Below, one piece after another: positions 10,701-23,356 of a stretch of DNA of 64,000 bases. This DNA comes from Stereum hirsutum FP-91666 SS1. Its lineage: Eukaryota; Basidiomycota; Agaricomycetes; Russulales; Stereaceae. The stretch spans positions 539,934 to 603,933 of the forward strand of contig NW_006763136.1 of the NCBI RefSeq assembly GCF_000264905.1, given 5' to 3'. The position numbers and the translations under genes are program-made. The notes beneath the pieces were generated by a model. It made no database searches. It was not told the origin of the DNA and was given only the letters and a program-made list of their open reading frames with translations. How positions within the stretch are numbered: the first letter of the stretch is position 1; each line of letters opens with the position of its first letter.

Positions 10701-13530
10701 CTGGGCCGCTGGGCACAAGTGTGGAGCCTGTATTCGAGGGACAAATCAGACACCGTTAGTGGGCTTCGGGGTACGGACAGAATGGGAACCAACATTGGCC
10801 ATTGAGAGTATGAAACTCGTTCGACAGGATGCCCTCGAAACCCCACCTCAAGGGCTATTCGGATTGTTCGCGTCAGTATTTTGTTACTATCTGTTCGCAA
10901 TGATTGAGCTTGAGACTCACGTTGATATACGTTATCCATCGAAGGGCACCGATCATGGTCGGTTTGGGTATAGCGTAGCCGGTGTAGAGTGTGAGAGCGA
11001 GGAGCAAAATACCAGCCACACTCTGAGCAGGAGCAGGATCACCAAATCCAGCGGCAACGGCACGGAACCAGGCCTTCATTGTCAAGCTCATCGTGAGGAT
11101 GTACAAGAAGAATGTGCTAAGTAGAAAAATTTAGCATATGCGAAGTAAAGAAGGTATGCAAAGACTGAATAAAAAAATACTCACAAAAATTGTGCCGGGG
11201 TACGTTGAAGGCCGACCAGAAAGTAAAGGATGATGCTGAAAAACACGAGAGTGAAGAAAGTGATAGGGATGTCCACAAGTGTCAGTGCTGCAACTCTCGT
11301 CAGTATCTGGCTTGTGTCTCTGCAATTCTGAGCTACATACCTGCAGCTTCTATGAACGGATGATACATCGCGGCCTTATAGTGCTTGATTACAATGGGGC
11401 GCTGAGCGAATAAAGCAGGAATCTCGGCCATGGACGATAGAGCAGCGAAGAGTAAAGCGCTAAAAGTAAGAGCTAGCATCAGCTTCGCGTAAACACCTTG
11501 GTCATGGATAGAAGACGTACAAGAAAATGACACCCCCACGAGAGAAATATGCAGCCGTTGTTTGTGGAGATTTAAGGAAGACGGTACCGACGATGATGGC
11601 TTGTATAATGAAGATAACCGTTGAAACAACTTGCTTGGCCAACGCTCCCTTGATGATAAGGAATCTCCGGTTTGCAACAGCTTTCGCTTGCATGAAAGTC
11701 GAAATCGTGTATGGACTCTTCTTGCTCTGTGTGGTCGCGTGTTCAGCGTAGGCACTGTTCTTGTATTGCTCCACTCGCTGCGGGTTGCCCACGAATTCGG
11801 CACGGAAAGCCGTCATATCGGCGCGGTTGGACTCTCCTACATCTGACAGAAGGAAACGCTCTGCAAATTCCGTGGCGGTGCGAGGGGCTGTGGATTCGAA
11901 GCCGTAGCGAACGGTTCGACCATTCGGATCCGTGACTGAACGATCCAGAAAATATAGTCAGTGAATGCATGGAGTATCTCGATTTACGAAGGAAACTTGC
12001 CAGCAACGAGAAAGTCGGCTGTCGTCTGTCTCGGAGCAGGTTCGAAGCCAAGGTCAATGAAGTACTCGCGAGCTCTGGAAGCTGCCCCATAGTATGTCAT
12101 GCGACCTTCATAGATGACGCAGACCTTGTCGAAGTGATCGTACAATTGTTCACCTGCAACGATAGTCAGCGTCGGAACACCAGAGGTCATGAACAACAAT
12201 TGGTGCTGACCTGCTTGATAGATAGAAACAATCGTCGAAACGCGAGCAACATCCGTAGCGATGCGCAAAGCCCGAACGAACTCTAGTGCTGTTGATGCGT
12301 CCAATCCTCTTGTGGAGCTAAACGAAAAGAGATTTGGTCATTGCTTGTTACATAATGTAGTCAACGAAACCTCGCTCACTTGTCCCATGAGTTTATCAGC
12401 GACCGCAGCGCCATCGTCTCAGCAATCGAGACACGCTTCTTCTCTCCTCCCGAAACGCCACGCAACGAAGCATCTCCTACTGGAGTCTTCTTGACATGCC
12501 GCAGACCAAAGATCGTCTCCAAGACGTCGACCATGCCACGAATATATTGCTCACGCGAGTGATCGCTGAGGCGCACATGTGGAGCACGCATTCTAGCGGC
12601 GAAGCAAAGAGTGTCGTCGACAGAAAGAGTTGGGAAGTGAATGTCATCTTCGGGGCAGTAGATGACATCTCCTCGGTAATGCTTCTCGATTTCTTCTGGA
12701 GAGAATGAGTCGTAGTGGACCTCCCCATGAACAGAATGATATTCTGCACGCTGGTTGGCAAGTGTTTTGAGGAGGGTACTACACCCGGACCCAGGGCTAC
12801 CAAGGACAACTATAGTGAACGACGTCAGTCTAAGGGGTAGCGGATATGATATGGAGGATTAGGAGACAAACGCACGAAGCATTTCGCCAGGACGGACAAC
12901 GCCCTCGAATCCTTCGAGAAGGTTACGGAGTGGTGGATTGCGAAATGCTCTGAACTTTTCAAGGAAAACTCTTGGGTCGAAGAGGGAGCCGAGCGTTGGT
13001 TGATAACTGGCCGCACTTCCTAGGCCGACAACCCTGAGGTCTTTAAAGAGGACACCAAGTTCCCGTCCTTGAATTTGACTCTTGTCCCTCCTGAGGACAA
13101 ACAATTAGGTCGTTGAGGATAAATCAAAAGCATGGAAGACTCACTTCTTGATAATCTGTCTGAGAGACTTTCCAAAGTCGAATGGTCCTTCGCCTGGTGC
13201 AAGTGTGGCCTCCGAGTTCGCAATTGACGGTACCGGAGACTTGGGCCGTTCTTTGTCCTCAGTTTGGTGAATCGAATTCGACGCGAGACTCAACGATCGT
13301 CGAAGTTCATCAACACCAGCAGGATCAAAGTAGTCAATGGAGACGTGGGAGGCGTAAGATTCGCGTCGCCTGTCGCGTACTACGATAGGAGTCTCCGATC
13401 GGGGCTCGTAGCGAATAACACTGTTGAGGACCTCATTAGCGTACGCATTAGCAGCGCTCAGATCTTCAGGCAGATGAGACGAAGATCCATCGTGCTCTCT
13501 AATAGGATCTAGCTGAGGTGGTTCAGCCAT
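7748..13530 (-). CDS. PDR-type (ABCG full-size) ABC transporter
   Basis: 22 exons reconstruct to a closed 1501-aa protein, the normal length for fungal pleiotropic-drug-resistance pumps, which export xenobiotics or lipids across the plasma membrane. Order is (NBD-TMD)x2. NBD1 has the family's degenerate Walker [10 protein letters not shown] (~204-212, Cys for Lys), signature VSGGEKKR (~322) and WDNSTRGLD. TMD1 follows. NBD2 has canonical GESGAGKTT (~899), [10 protein letters not shown] (~1024) and [13 protein letters not shown]2 ends in [12 protein letters not shown] and a basic tail. Exons: 13530-13145, 13090-12876, 12809-12380, 12317-12211, 12153-12001, 11935-11521, 11459-11341, 11287-11185, 11116-10921, 10854-10794, 10727-10573, 10513-10139, 10073-9970, 9903-9787, 9725-9495, 9436-9246, 9195-8870, 8812-8644, 8579-8384, 8327-8230, 8170-7914, 7849-7748. 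Intron 5 appears to be GC-AG. The start MAEPPQLDP is preferred to an upstream in-frame codon. Confidence 0.93.
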
Positions 13531-15240
13531 GGTGAGGGAGACTGGGAGGTAGCGACGAAGAAAAGTAGCGGAGGGACGTACATGGCCGCCCACAGTGCTC
13601 CGGGTCTTATACTCCTCTTCTGAGAATGGACCACTTCACGAATAGCATTGCAAAGATGACCGAACGGGGTAGGGCGTGACAACTAACCTAGTTGGCGGAT
13701 CACAGCCTGGGAACTCCAGGAAATCGCGTCAACCGCTCTTCGTCAGCCTCCACGGGATAGGCTTCTCGCCGGAGTCGTCAGTAGTCGATAGTGTCTCCTG
13801 AATCTGTTGAGGCTGGATATAATGTCCTCAACCGGAAGAACACTTTTGCACGATATAGTTCAAAGGCGGTTCATGAGTCCTTATCCCAGATATTCGTTGA
13901 AAAACTTCTGAGTTGGACTGTCGTCATTCCGATGCCACTCCTTCCTGCTGGAGTTATCGCGCTTTAGTTGCGCTCGTCGGGCGGAATTGAAGCATCACGA
14001 TGACGAACAGTAGATGACAGTACATGCATCACTTGTCCAAAACATGTATGGTTGCGTCTATACAGCCCCTTCCAGGCGCTCTAGTGGTCAGCGACATCCC
14101 GAATGGTCACGACGCCTAGTGCCGCCCATGGCTGCGTATAACGGCTCCCGATTAGCGAATTGCACTACTTGTATCAAAAGAGGACCTGTGTGAACGCATT
14201 GATGGGACTCACTATCGCTAGGCCCGTATCGTTAAAACTCGTCCGTGCTGGAACCGCCTGTGCGCTCGTGGTGGAGAGACATCAAAGTTGCGGTCAAAGC
14301 AGGTGTGTCACAAGCGATCATGACCTGCCGGCTATCCGACTTGCTCCGAAAAGCTCAAGTCTACGCCGAATTGAACCGCTGAAGACTTTTCAGTTACTGT
14401 ATGAGGAACGATCCAAAAACCCCGGGTTCAAATAATGACATGAAGACTGCACGAGGGTATCGAGTACTGCGAGCGTACAATCTTGTGATGATGGATTCGG
14501 ATACGTCGAGTTTGGTACCCATTCTCGTGCCCTGCGCAAGTCTTTCATTCTTTCCCTCGAGTGGACACGGGACTTCGCTTCGCATACCTTGGGGATACCC
14601 GCAAAGCTGACCTTTATAAAGAGCGCCTTCAGTGACTTACTGAGCTGATAGGGTCCGTGTATGTCGCGGAAGACGAATCACAAGAGGACGTAGGCAGATT
14701 CAAGAACGCCACTTTCCGCGATGATCGCAGGTCTGAGGTCTCTAGTCCATATATATCAGCACCACCCCTTGAGGAGCTTCATAGATGTAAGCTTCTCACC
14801 AGATAGGAGGGAGAACAACGAGAAAGAGGAAACGCACCCGCATATACTTGAAGGTACAGCACAAACTGTGAACTCGTGCTCGATTACTGAGGGAGTATTT
14901 CAGAATCAACAAACATGCACCCTCCGTTTCCTCCCAAAGATATCGGTTATGAAGGGCCTAAGCCCATTAGGGCTTTTCGTTTTTGGCGCGGAGTGAGCAA
15001 CAACAGGTTCTTGTTGAGTTCTTGACAGGCGACGACGGGAAACAAAGCCGTTCTTGATCCGCTATTGTAAGCAGTTCTGGGTGACAATTTGGCAGGTTGC
15101 AATATGTTGGCAAAGTCACAGCAAAAGTAGACGCCAAGGTGGCATGGGAGTGTAGAGTACATTGAAAAGCGGGAAGAAGTAAGCAAAATAGTTGGAGGTG
15201 TTACACAGACTATCCATAAGATTGAGGATGATCAAAATTC
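13531..15240. other. Intergenic region upstream of the PDR transporter
   Basis: About 1.7 kb with no recognisable gene. A 91-codon plus-strand frame near 14160 contains a few cysteines but no complete Zn2Cys6 or other motif. The part nearest 13530 must contain the transporter promoter; I could not identify specific binding sites. Confidence 0.45.
13606..13611 (-). promoter_or_regulatory. Possible TATA box of the PDR transporter
   Basis: TATAAG on the minus strand about 76 nt upstream of the chosen ATG at 13530. The spacing fits a fungal core promoter, but this short motif alone is weak evidence. Confidence 0.3.
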
Positions 15241-15252
15241 TATTATTTACAA

Positions 15253-15323
15253 GCATTAATGGGGTAGTGGTAACCTGGGTCGTTGCCATCGACCCGCCGG
15301 GGGTTCGATTCCCTCTTACAGCG
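15253..15323 (+). tRNA. tRNA-Gly(GCC)-like sequence, probable pseudogene or SINE head
   Basis: A tRNA-shaped 71-nt stretch. It has an A-box-like TGGGGTAGTGG at 15260-15270 and a perfect B box GGTTCGATTCC at 15302-15312. Between them, GGGTCG/CGACCC closes a 7-nt loop TTGCCAT with anticodon GCC (Gly). The T stem pairs well. The acceptor stem GCATTAA/TTACAGC has two mismatches (positions 3-70 and 4-69), which argues against a normal tRNA gene. Its 3' edge runs straight into a sequence repeated in inverted orientation 480 bp away, as expected for a tRNA-derived SINE. Confidence 0.5.
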
Positions 15324-15412
15324 AGTTTCGAAATGATACGGAACTCCATCTTTCGCATTTTGGCTCAGCCACAGCTCGGCAGCGACGGATCATGCGCGGC
15401 ACGGGAATTTCC
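15316..15412 (+). repeat. Inverted repeat, left copy (SINE-body-like)
   Basis: About 97 bp beginning TTACAGCGAGTTTCG, nearly identical by eye to the reverse complement of 15797-15896. It is attached on its 5' side to the tRNA-Gly-like segment. The shared part includes CAGCCACAGCTCGGCAGC; similarity fades after about 95 bp. Neither copy lies in a convincing reading frame. Confidence 0.75.
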
Positions 15413-15796
15413 GCAAGGCTTGCCTGTGTGTGGCCCAATGCACAAAGTGCTCGATGACCTTTCAAATTCCTGTGCGTAAATAAACAGGGAACCGAGAGGA
15501 ACATATGGGAGGGAGGAAATTACCCAATTATAGAATATTGATGAGTGCTAGATTCACATAATGTTCTTCAAAGGTTTTGGTATGCGTGCAGGCTTCTGGC
15601 GACAAGCATGGGGCAAGTCATCACTTGACAGTTTCTTCTAAGGTCGTATTTCTGTGAAAATATTGCCGTATAGACATTTGTACTTATGGATGTATTTTAC
15701 AGAGCTTTCTTCTTGATTACACTGACGGACAGAGCGAGAAACATGGATGGCCACAGTTGGGCCACAGTGGTTATACAAAACGGTCCAGACAAGTTC

Positions 15797-15896
15797 GCGG
15801 AGACCTCCGTGCCGTCGCAAGCTCCGTCGCTGCCGAGCTGTGGCTGAGCCAAAACGCGAAAGATGGAAGTCCGTATCATTTCGAAACTCGCTGTAA
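15797..15896 (-). repeat. Inverted repeat, right copy
   Basis: Reverse-complement copy of 15316-15412, differing at only a few positions over the first ~75 bp. The sequence 5' of it (on the minus strand) does not show a clear B box, so this copy may be 5'-truncated. The two arms lie about 385 bp apart. Confidence 0.75.
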
Positions 15897-16521
15897 TGCA
15901 ATGAACGCGACTTGGAACAACCTTTTTATCGTCTGGTTCTCCGAACAATGCTCTGCATGAACCCCCAACGACGCTATTTGTATTCGTCGCTACTGCAGCA
16001 CGCACGGTCCAGCATTTCGCCCACACCGGTCCTGGACCTCACTCGTACAACTCATGTGCAATACTAAACCAAAGTTCACTGATTGTATGAAGTATATGCA
16101 TATACATCAAGTTGATCATTACCGGTAGCAGAAGGAAAGAGTACGTAGATGCGATGCGAAGTCCATATACGAAGATGTCGGTCAGAGCTAAGAGTACGTG
16201 GTGTATAAGAGCGTATGGGGGGTATTACGAGAATCCGTCTGAAGGACTACAGGCTATAAACTAAGAGACGAACGAAGGGGAGCGCAATGAAGGGAGGCCG
16301 ACGTTATGGCGTTCGTAAGGAGTTGAGGGTTGGGTGGAGATGATTCCGAGATGCCAGGAAGATGAAAGAAGAAAAGAGGTCCGAAGTTCGCGAAGTCCGA
16401 CAGCAGCAATGCGAAGTCCATCCACACCAGAGCGACACAAACATAGAGATAGACACGGGCGTACGGACAGAGAGCGAAAGAAGAAAAAAGTCTCATAGAT
16501 ACACGTAACATTACGCCAGAA
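15897..16521. other. Intergenic region downstream of the chitin synthase gene
   Basis: About 620 bp containing the probable chitin synthase 3' UTR (minus strand). No other gene or RNA is recognisable. Confidence 0.45.
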
Positions 16522-19500
16522 CTACTGCATGGCACTCTTGGTCATCAACGCCCTGTCGATCGCTGCATTTACGGTCGACTTCCGCGAAGACAAATCCGTC
16601 TGGAACTGCTCCTCCAACCTACGTCGAATCTCCCTCTTCGTCACAGTGTTCAAGTCCGCATCGCGCAGGATATCGTCTACTGCCAACTCGATATCGGCAT
16701 CCGAAGGGCCCAGGCCAAAGTCTCCGAGCTGGACAGGCGACTGCGACGATACAATGGGCATGTCGAGGTAATTCGTGGTAGGCCTCGAAGGTGCGGGTTG
16801 ATACAGAGGACCGGAATCGCTCATCGCCATACTTGTTGTGCGTGCATGGGGCATCTGAGGAGCACCGTAGCCGTAGCCACCGAGAGGAGTGTTGCGACCG
16901 GACTGATATCCCGGGGGTGCACCAAAGCCCATGCCGCCATGCTGAGACGGCGACGGGGAGAAAGTCCGTTGAGCATATCCAGCATCGTAGACTGTCTCGC
17001 GTCCGTAGACAGACGTGCGCGACTCCGCATATCCGTCGTTCTTGAGCTTGTTGGGTGGTGCCCAGGATCCGATGCTATGGTTCGATTCCTTGTCCCATAG
17101 CTCATTTTCCTGCAACACACCACGTTAGGTTCCGAAGGGATGACTATCTACAATTAAAGTACTCACGTAGTCGTTCCATGATTTGAGAGGAATAGAACGT
17201 GGATCGAACTTGCCCTCGTCCTATGTGTTTCAGCATGCAGATCAGCAGTCGTACTTATGTGGCAACAGAGAAATCAAAGGCAAGGACGTACGTGAACGAT
17301 GAGTTTCTTGCCAGACTCTCCCAAGACGAGACGAGTGGCACCCCAAGAGAAGTCGTCCATCTTCCAGAACGAATACAGTGGAAGGAAGAACGAGAAGGCT
17401 GGGATGGCAAGGATGTAGAAGACCATCCACCCGATCATGTCCCACTTTCTGCGAAGAATGAACACCCCCGCTTGAAGACCGTAGATGGCGGCGATCATGA
17501 TCAACGACAAGGTGGGGATACTTTTGCCTTCGCCCGCGACGAGATAGATGAGATAGACGATCTGTGAACAAGGAGATGGCATCAAGTCAGCTATCGAATT
17601 TTCCAAGAGAAAACTGGGAAGAGCGTACGTAGCCAACCGTCACCGGAGCTACGATTGTTGATAGTAGATCAATCATGACCACGAATCGCATGGAGAAACA
17701 ACAGAAACCACAAAGCCTGTCGAGGAAGATGAGTTCTCCGAGGTTGTGCACGGTCGAGTTGATCCAACGCCGACGCTGCGAGAGCAAGACCTGCCAATCG
17801 TCGGGAGCCACGGTGTACGCCTGGGCATCACGGACGAATTGAGTTTTGAACATAGGGAAGTGCTTCAGCAAAAGCGTGGTCAGGTATCGATCTTCACCGA
17901 GATGGAGCAGGTTTTTCATGTGGAGCGTGTCGACTCGGTTCTCGGAGTAGTCTTGGATGACCTGGTTGGAGATGATAAGCGGCTTGTGCGTGTCTGGTGT
18001 GCGAAGGCGGTAGAGGGAGAAACAACCGGGAAGACAGGTGACGGATCCGAAAAGACTCTCGAAGGCCTTGGCCAGATGATGGGAGATGAAGTACTCGTAG
18101 ACCTGCATCATAGTGATGAGAGACTGCTTCGAATTGGACAAGGAGGTCTCTCCGCAAACAGCCAGTCGTTTCTTATCGTGGATCATCCTAAATGAATGGT
18201 CAGCCTAGAAGCGGTATATAATTGGTAGCGACTTACGCAGAGATCAAGCGATTGACAGAGTATGGCTCGACAGTCGTATCGGCATCAACGGTGAAGAGAT
18301 ATTCGTAGAACGTCGGGTTGACACCAATGACGTTCTTGATCTGGTGGTACATCTCTAACTCGAGTGGGTTCATAGGAGAATTGAAATGAACCTGCAACAA
18401 GTATGATCAACAAACATACCTGTTCGTAGCAAGACAAGAGGACGTACCTTGTTCAAGAAATGCATGACCATCATCTGCGAATCACGTTTTCCACGGTTAC
18501 CAGGCCTTGACCTCTCCGAAGGCTTGCCAACCTTGACGAGCACCAAGTACGGAACGACATGTCCCTGTGTCTCATACAATCCCGAGTAAACCTTGCCCAT
18601 GTTGTGCTGTTTCGCTCCCTCACCGAGGGAAAGGAAACTCAACGGCTCGGGATCGATGTTCGGATCAGAGCCCAAGATATCGAGTACGATCCTAGGCGTG
18701 GGCTTGTCGTTTCCTGAACCGACAATCATACCGTCGCAAATGACGAGCAAGAGCTTGCGCTTATCGTCGTACTTGAGCTGAGCCAGCGAGTCGATCGTCC
18801 GCCTGAGAGACTGCTCGCCTTCGGTATAACACGGCACTTGACAGATGACGAACTTGTCGTGATCCTCAGGCGCACGGGAGCCCGAGAGGTTGATAGCGGC
18901 AATGAACTTGAAACCGATGACGCTGACCATGATGATCGAAAGCGCGAGAAGGATGTACGTCGCGAACAAGCAAGCGGCGGAGTTACGGTTGTCGACCTTT
19001 CCGATAGTGAACAGATTACGAAGGCAGACCTTCTGGCGCGCGAGGGTGTCACTGTCAATATCCAGGTTATCGAGCTTCTTCGTGATGTCCTCGCCCGAGT
19101 TGAACTTGAACAGGTCGAGGACGGTCGAGTCCATGAATTGCGTGGTGATACCGGATGGTGCCGAGGTACCAGTCGGAGTCTTGACGATGGGAGGGAAGGC
19201 GATGTAGTCGGTAAGGTCGTATACGAGCCCATTGTAGATACCGAGGGAGCTACCAGCGGCTGCCTTGCTCTTCAATTCCTTCGGCGTGTATCCGACGAAG
19301 CCGACACGGTTGTTCCACCGCATAACGGTCATGCTCTCGAAATACCAATCAGGACGAGAGTCGTTCGAGGACACTCGGAAGTCGTGGTATTGAGCATTCG
19401 TGTCTGTATTGTTGCTGAATTGGAGAGCGACGTAGGGGTTGACCGAGCCGTCGATACCATTGCACAGTGCGCTGACCTACAACAATTGAGGATGACTCAT

Positions 19501-22500
19501 CAGTAAAATGGAACGACCACGATGATATGGCGACATACCTGGACCGGGAAGATATCGTCCGACGAGGTCCCGCCATAGGTCTTGAGAATCGTCGTCGTAG
19601 TGACCACAGGGATAATCCTCAAATGCGTCGCCGCAACGCCCGTAAGGTCGAACACCTCTCCCCGAATAGACGTATACACACTATCCGGGTCGTTCGTGTA
19701 CGAATGTGATGACAACTCGCTCGTGTTAAAGACGTGCTCCGTCGGACAGATCAAGTTACCGAGGACGGCGATGACGAAGACTGCACAACCGCAAATGAAC
19801 CAGATGAGAATGTTGAGAGCGAGCTTCTCTCTCCAGGCCTGCTGCACGTCCAGACGCTTCATCCGACCGAACCATCTCAGGAAGGGGGTCGGAACCCAGA
19901 AGGTCAGCATCCAGCAGAGAGCGACCCATCTCCTCCTGGCCGATGTTTCTTTGATCACCTCCGTCGTCTCACCCTCCTGGACCTCGCCTGGCAGCGCCTC
20001 TTTCTCCAGCAAAGCCTTCTTATCCGCGTTCTGGAACATGTTGCGAGATGGCGCGTACGACTCGGTACCGATAGACATCGTCTCGTCACGGTGGCTTGTC
20101 AGACGACTATTAGCATCGAAGTCGTCGCTCCGCACAGAACCACGGTCGTCGTAATCGTCGTACATTTCGGCACGCTGGAACGGGGAAGCGTTGGATACGA
20201 GAGGAAGAGCACCGGTGGACTGATTGAAAGGATCACCATATGGCACGTCACGTCCAACCTGCGGTGTATCGAACTCCGCTGCATCTGGGTTGCGGTACGG
20301 AGCGTAGACGTCGTTGCTGGCGCCTCTAGGGTCGAGACCGGCGTCGATTTCTGCTTCACGCATGCGGTTACGTTTCTGCTCATCAACGTCCTTGGCGCGA
20401 AGGTAGTCCTCGAGCTTGTGGAACGCGCGTTGGGACAGGAAGACCTAAAACATCGCGCAGACAGTATGAGAAGTCCATCGGTCGACTAGTGTAATAACTC
20501 ATGGAGCATACCTTGTACTGCCCAAGAACCAAATCATTACCCGCCAGATCCAATGCCGTCCTCATCTGCTCGACTTGCTCTCTCGTCTCGCCCTCCGAAA
20601 TCCCCACTGCCGCAATCTGCTCCCTATACCGATCGCAGAACTCCCTCGGCGTCATTCCGACCTCGAACACGTTCACACACCTCCTCGAGATCTCTGTCAG
20701 GCCCATACTCCTGGTCTGCCCCTTCACCGCCCGACCCTCGATCTGGTTCGGCAACTGCGAGTCGTTCGGGTTGATGCAGAACACGTACCACGTCTGTGTC
20801 TCCTCGAGCGTCTCGAACAGCGTATCGAGGGCGGAGCGGAACGTGCCCGCGACGCAGGTGTTGGATGCGCTGGAAGAGGCGCCTTCGGCATCGTCGTCAC
20901 CTCCTTTCTCCTCGATATCGCCGAGGGCGCCTTGACGGCGGGAGATGGTTCCGCCCTTGCGACGAGTGGAGGGAGCACGCATCGGCTTGACGGGCTGTGC
21001 AGCTGCGACGATGGTATCCTCGTTCCGTGGATGGTTCTGCGTCGCGATGGCGGAGCTGTTGTACAGCCCACGAATAAATGGGTTGACAGATCCAGAGCCC
21101 TCTCCGCCTTCGTGATGGTTCATACCACGGAGAAGTGAGACGAAGTCTGGGTTGAGCGAATGCGCGTTCTTCTCCAGGAAACCATCGGAAGAGTACGTGA
21201 CAGGACCGTTGAAGTGGTTGACGGTGAACGTAGGGAACCCCTGACGGTCGACGCTCCCGACCTTGAACGAGGAATGCTGGCCCCAGCGCTTAGAGAACGC
21301 CTCCACCATCGTATGGTCCGTCTTCTTCGCAGACCTTCTCGCCTGATCGTCCATGATGTGGATCAAACCTCCCGGCTTGTTCTGAAGAAGGCGAAGGCAC
21401 TCCGAGTTATCGAAGTAAGGGACCTCCGGAACGTATTGTGCGATGCCCTCGCTCTGGTACTCCGCACGGTGAGCCTCGAACATCCGTTTCTGGATGAAAT
21501 TATGCAGACGCTCGTTGGCGAAGTTGATACAGAACTGATCGAGCGAGTTGGGCCGGCTGGTCATGTTCTGTGGGCCGGGAAGGTCGAAGAGACCGATGAA
21601 GGTGACGTAGTCGTCCTTGAAGAGACGCTGGTTCATGTGCTCGTTCAGCCACTGGAAGAGGAGCGAGTAGAGGTTCTTCGCTAGGTCGTCACGATTGTCG
21701 GAGGCGCCATCCGGGTCGAGGAACACGGTGCAGAGTTCCTTCTTCACCATCTTCGTTTTGTACGACAACGTTGTCTCGAGAGCCGAAGTCGTGACACCCA
21801 GGAACTCGGCGACGAGGGCGAGGATGTCAGTATTCCTGACGACGGCAGCATCTTCGTTACGAGCGCGATCGATGGTGAACTCGAGGTTGCCGAGGTGAAG
21901 GATGGCGGCGATGAGCTGACAAGTCTGCGCCACATGCCGCTTGGAGAATCCAACGTTCTTCAGAGCGAGCTTGAGCTGGTCGAACCGGAGTGCATCCTCG
22001 TCGGGGTTCTGACGGATAGGAGCCGGGTTACGTTGGCCAAGGTAACGGTAAGTTGTCTTGTCAAGAAGGTGCATATGTTGTCGCTCCTCAGGAGAAGCGC
22101 CGGCGACCAAATAGTAGAATATATGGAAATTGCGCTCGCCGGACGGGGCGCCCGCGACCCGACTCCGCTCGAGGTAGTAGTCGAGTGTCTTGATGCCGCA
22201 GAGGCGACCGCGATCGGTGAACTGGAGCTCAGTGTACTTGCCGAACCGGGAAGCATTGGCGTTGAAGAGCGTGCGAGCGTTACCGAAGGACTCGAGGACG
22301 AACTCGGCGGCAGGGACTTGGCTGGCGAGTTTAGAGCCCTTTTTGCCTGGGTTGCTGACACTGAGCTCGAGCAGCGTTTTGATGGCGAGTCGGCGGTTTT
22401 CGGACTTGCCACTGCCAGTCTCGCCACTAAGGAGGGAACGTATAGGTCAGAGACGGTTCGAGATAATAGACGAAGAGATATCACGAGGCGATAATCATCG

Positions 22501-23356
22501 TCTAGAATGAGATGACGTATATTCTGTGCCCTGGGATGATTCAAGCCAAACCATACAGGGGGTTTATCGCAAAGAAAAGTCATGGCTCACTCCGCTAGCG
22601 GGTGCGAAAGAACATAATGCTAGTTGAAGTCAAAAGCCTTCCGCAGATGACTCCGGTTATATGGTATGATGGGCGTGCCAAAAAGCATCACACAGGGGTC
22701 GTCGGCAGACGATCCGTGGCGAGCAGACTACATGAATAGTAGTTTGGCGTGTGTGTGCCGATGAAGAAGACGATGCGATGACTATCGACATCAAATCAAT
22801 AGCCCACAGCGGCCTCAAGGGACTTCATGCATGAGCAGTGCTGGCGCGCCTGGGGCGAGCCCGCCGCTTCTTTCCCACACAGTCCGCTGAATTTGCTGTT
22901 CTTGCAAATCACATAAAAATACTGCCGAGTACGAACCATGCCCACAGAATAAAGCGCCCCAGAAGAACCGTGTCCCATAACGCCCAAGCAATTCCAGAGA
23001 AGATTGATCACATACCTCAAGACTATGCACTGATCCTGCGTCGTCCGCCTCATGTGGTAATACGCATTATTCGCCAGCTGAAAAATATGCGGTGGCAATA
23101 ACTCCTTGTCCTCGACCGTATTCCTATGTTCCGCCGCGTACTTGTGCATGACTGAGTCGGCGTTGCTGGGAACATACTTGTGCGGGTTGACGGCCACGAG
23201 TGACGAAGTGCCTAGATTGGTGTAGATGATGTCGGACATGAACCGCTCCCTGAGACAGGAAACGATGACATCGTCGGACACATTTGGTAGCTTCGCGAGG
23301 TCGGTGACGGCCTCGAGTCGCTGGTGCATCAGCGTCGACTGCCTGTTAGAAGCCAT
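16522..23356 (-). CDS. Class V type chitin synthase with N-terminal myosin motor
   Basis: Nine exons (23356-23016, 22426-20512, 20444-19539, 19476-18448, 18391-18237, 18187-17629, 17561-17292, 17220-17167, 17109-16522) give a closed 1938-aa protein. It is a membrane enzyme polymerising UDP-GlcNAc into cell-wall chitin at growth sites. Domains: myosin motor (~1-760) with P-loop GETGSGKS (~115), switch [10 protein letters not shown] and switch II-like DLPG; membrane segments near 940; a cytochrome b5-like domain ([15 protein letters not shown], ~1100); the GT2 core with VPCYTEGE (~1263), FTVDADTTV (~1428) and product-binding QRRRW (~1581); C-terminal membrane helices; a Gly/Ser/Pro-rich stretch; and a DEK_C domain ending MTKSAMQ. 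Intron 1 (22427-23015, 589 nt) is about ten times the usual length and falls inside the P-loop codons; splicing it restores [11 protein letters not shown] exactly. Confidence 0.96.

Noticed and set aside
12780..12810. Loss of the Walker A lysine in PDR NBD1
   Set aside because: The Cys-for-Lys change is normal for NBD1 of fungal PDR pumps, so it is not a mutation of this gene.
14160..14435. Possible remnant of a Zn2Cys6 transcription factor (Cys-rich short frame)
   Set aside because: Cysteine spacing does not match the binuclear cluster and no further exons are found.
18838..19506. 222-codon plus-strand open frame inside the chitin synthase gene
   Set aside because: It is exactly antisense to conserved chitin synthase exon sequence and its product resembles nothing.
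21160..21684. 174-codon plus-strand frame opposite the myosin motor
   Set aside because: Antisense shadow of a conserved exon.
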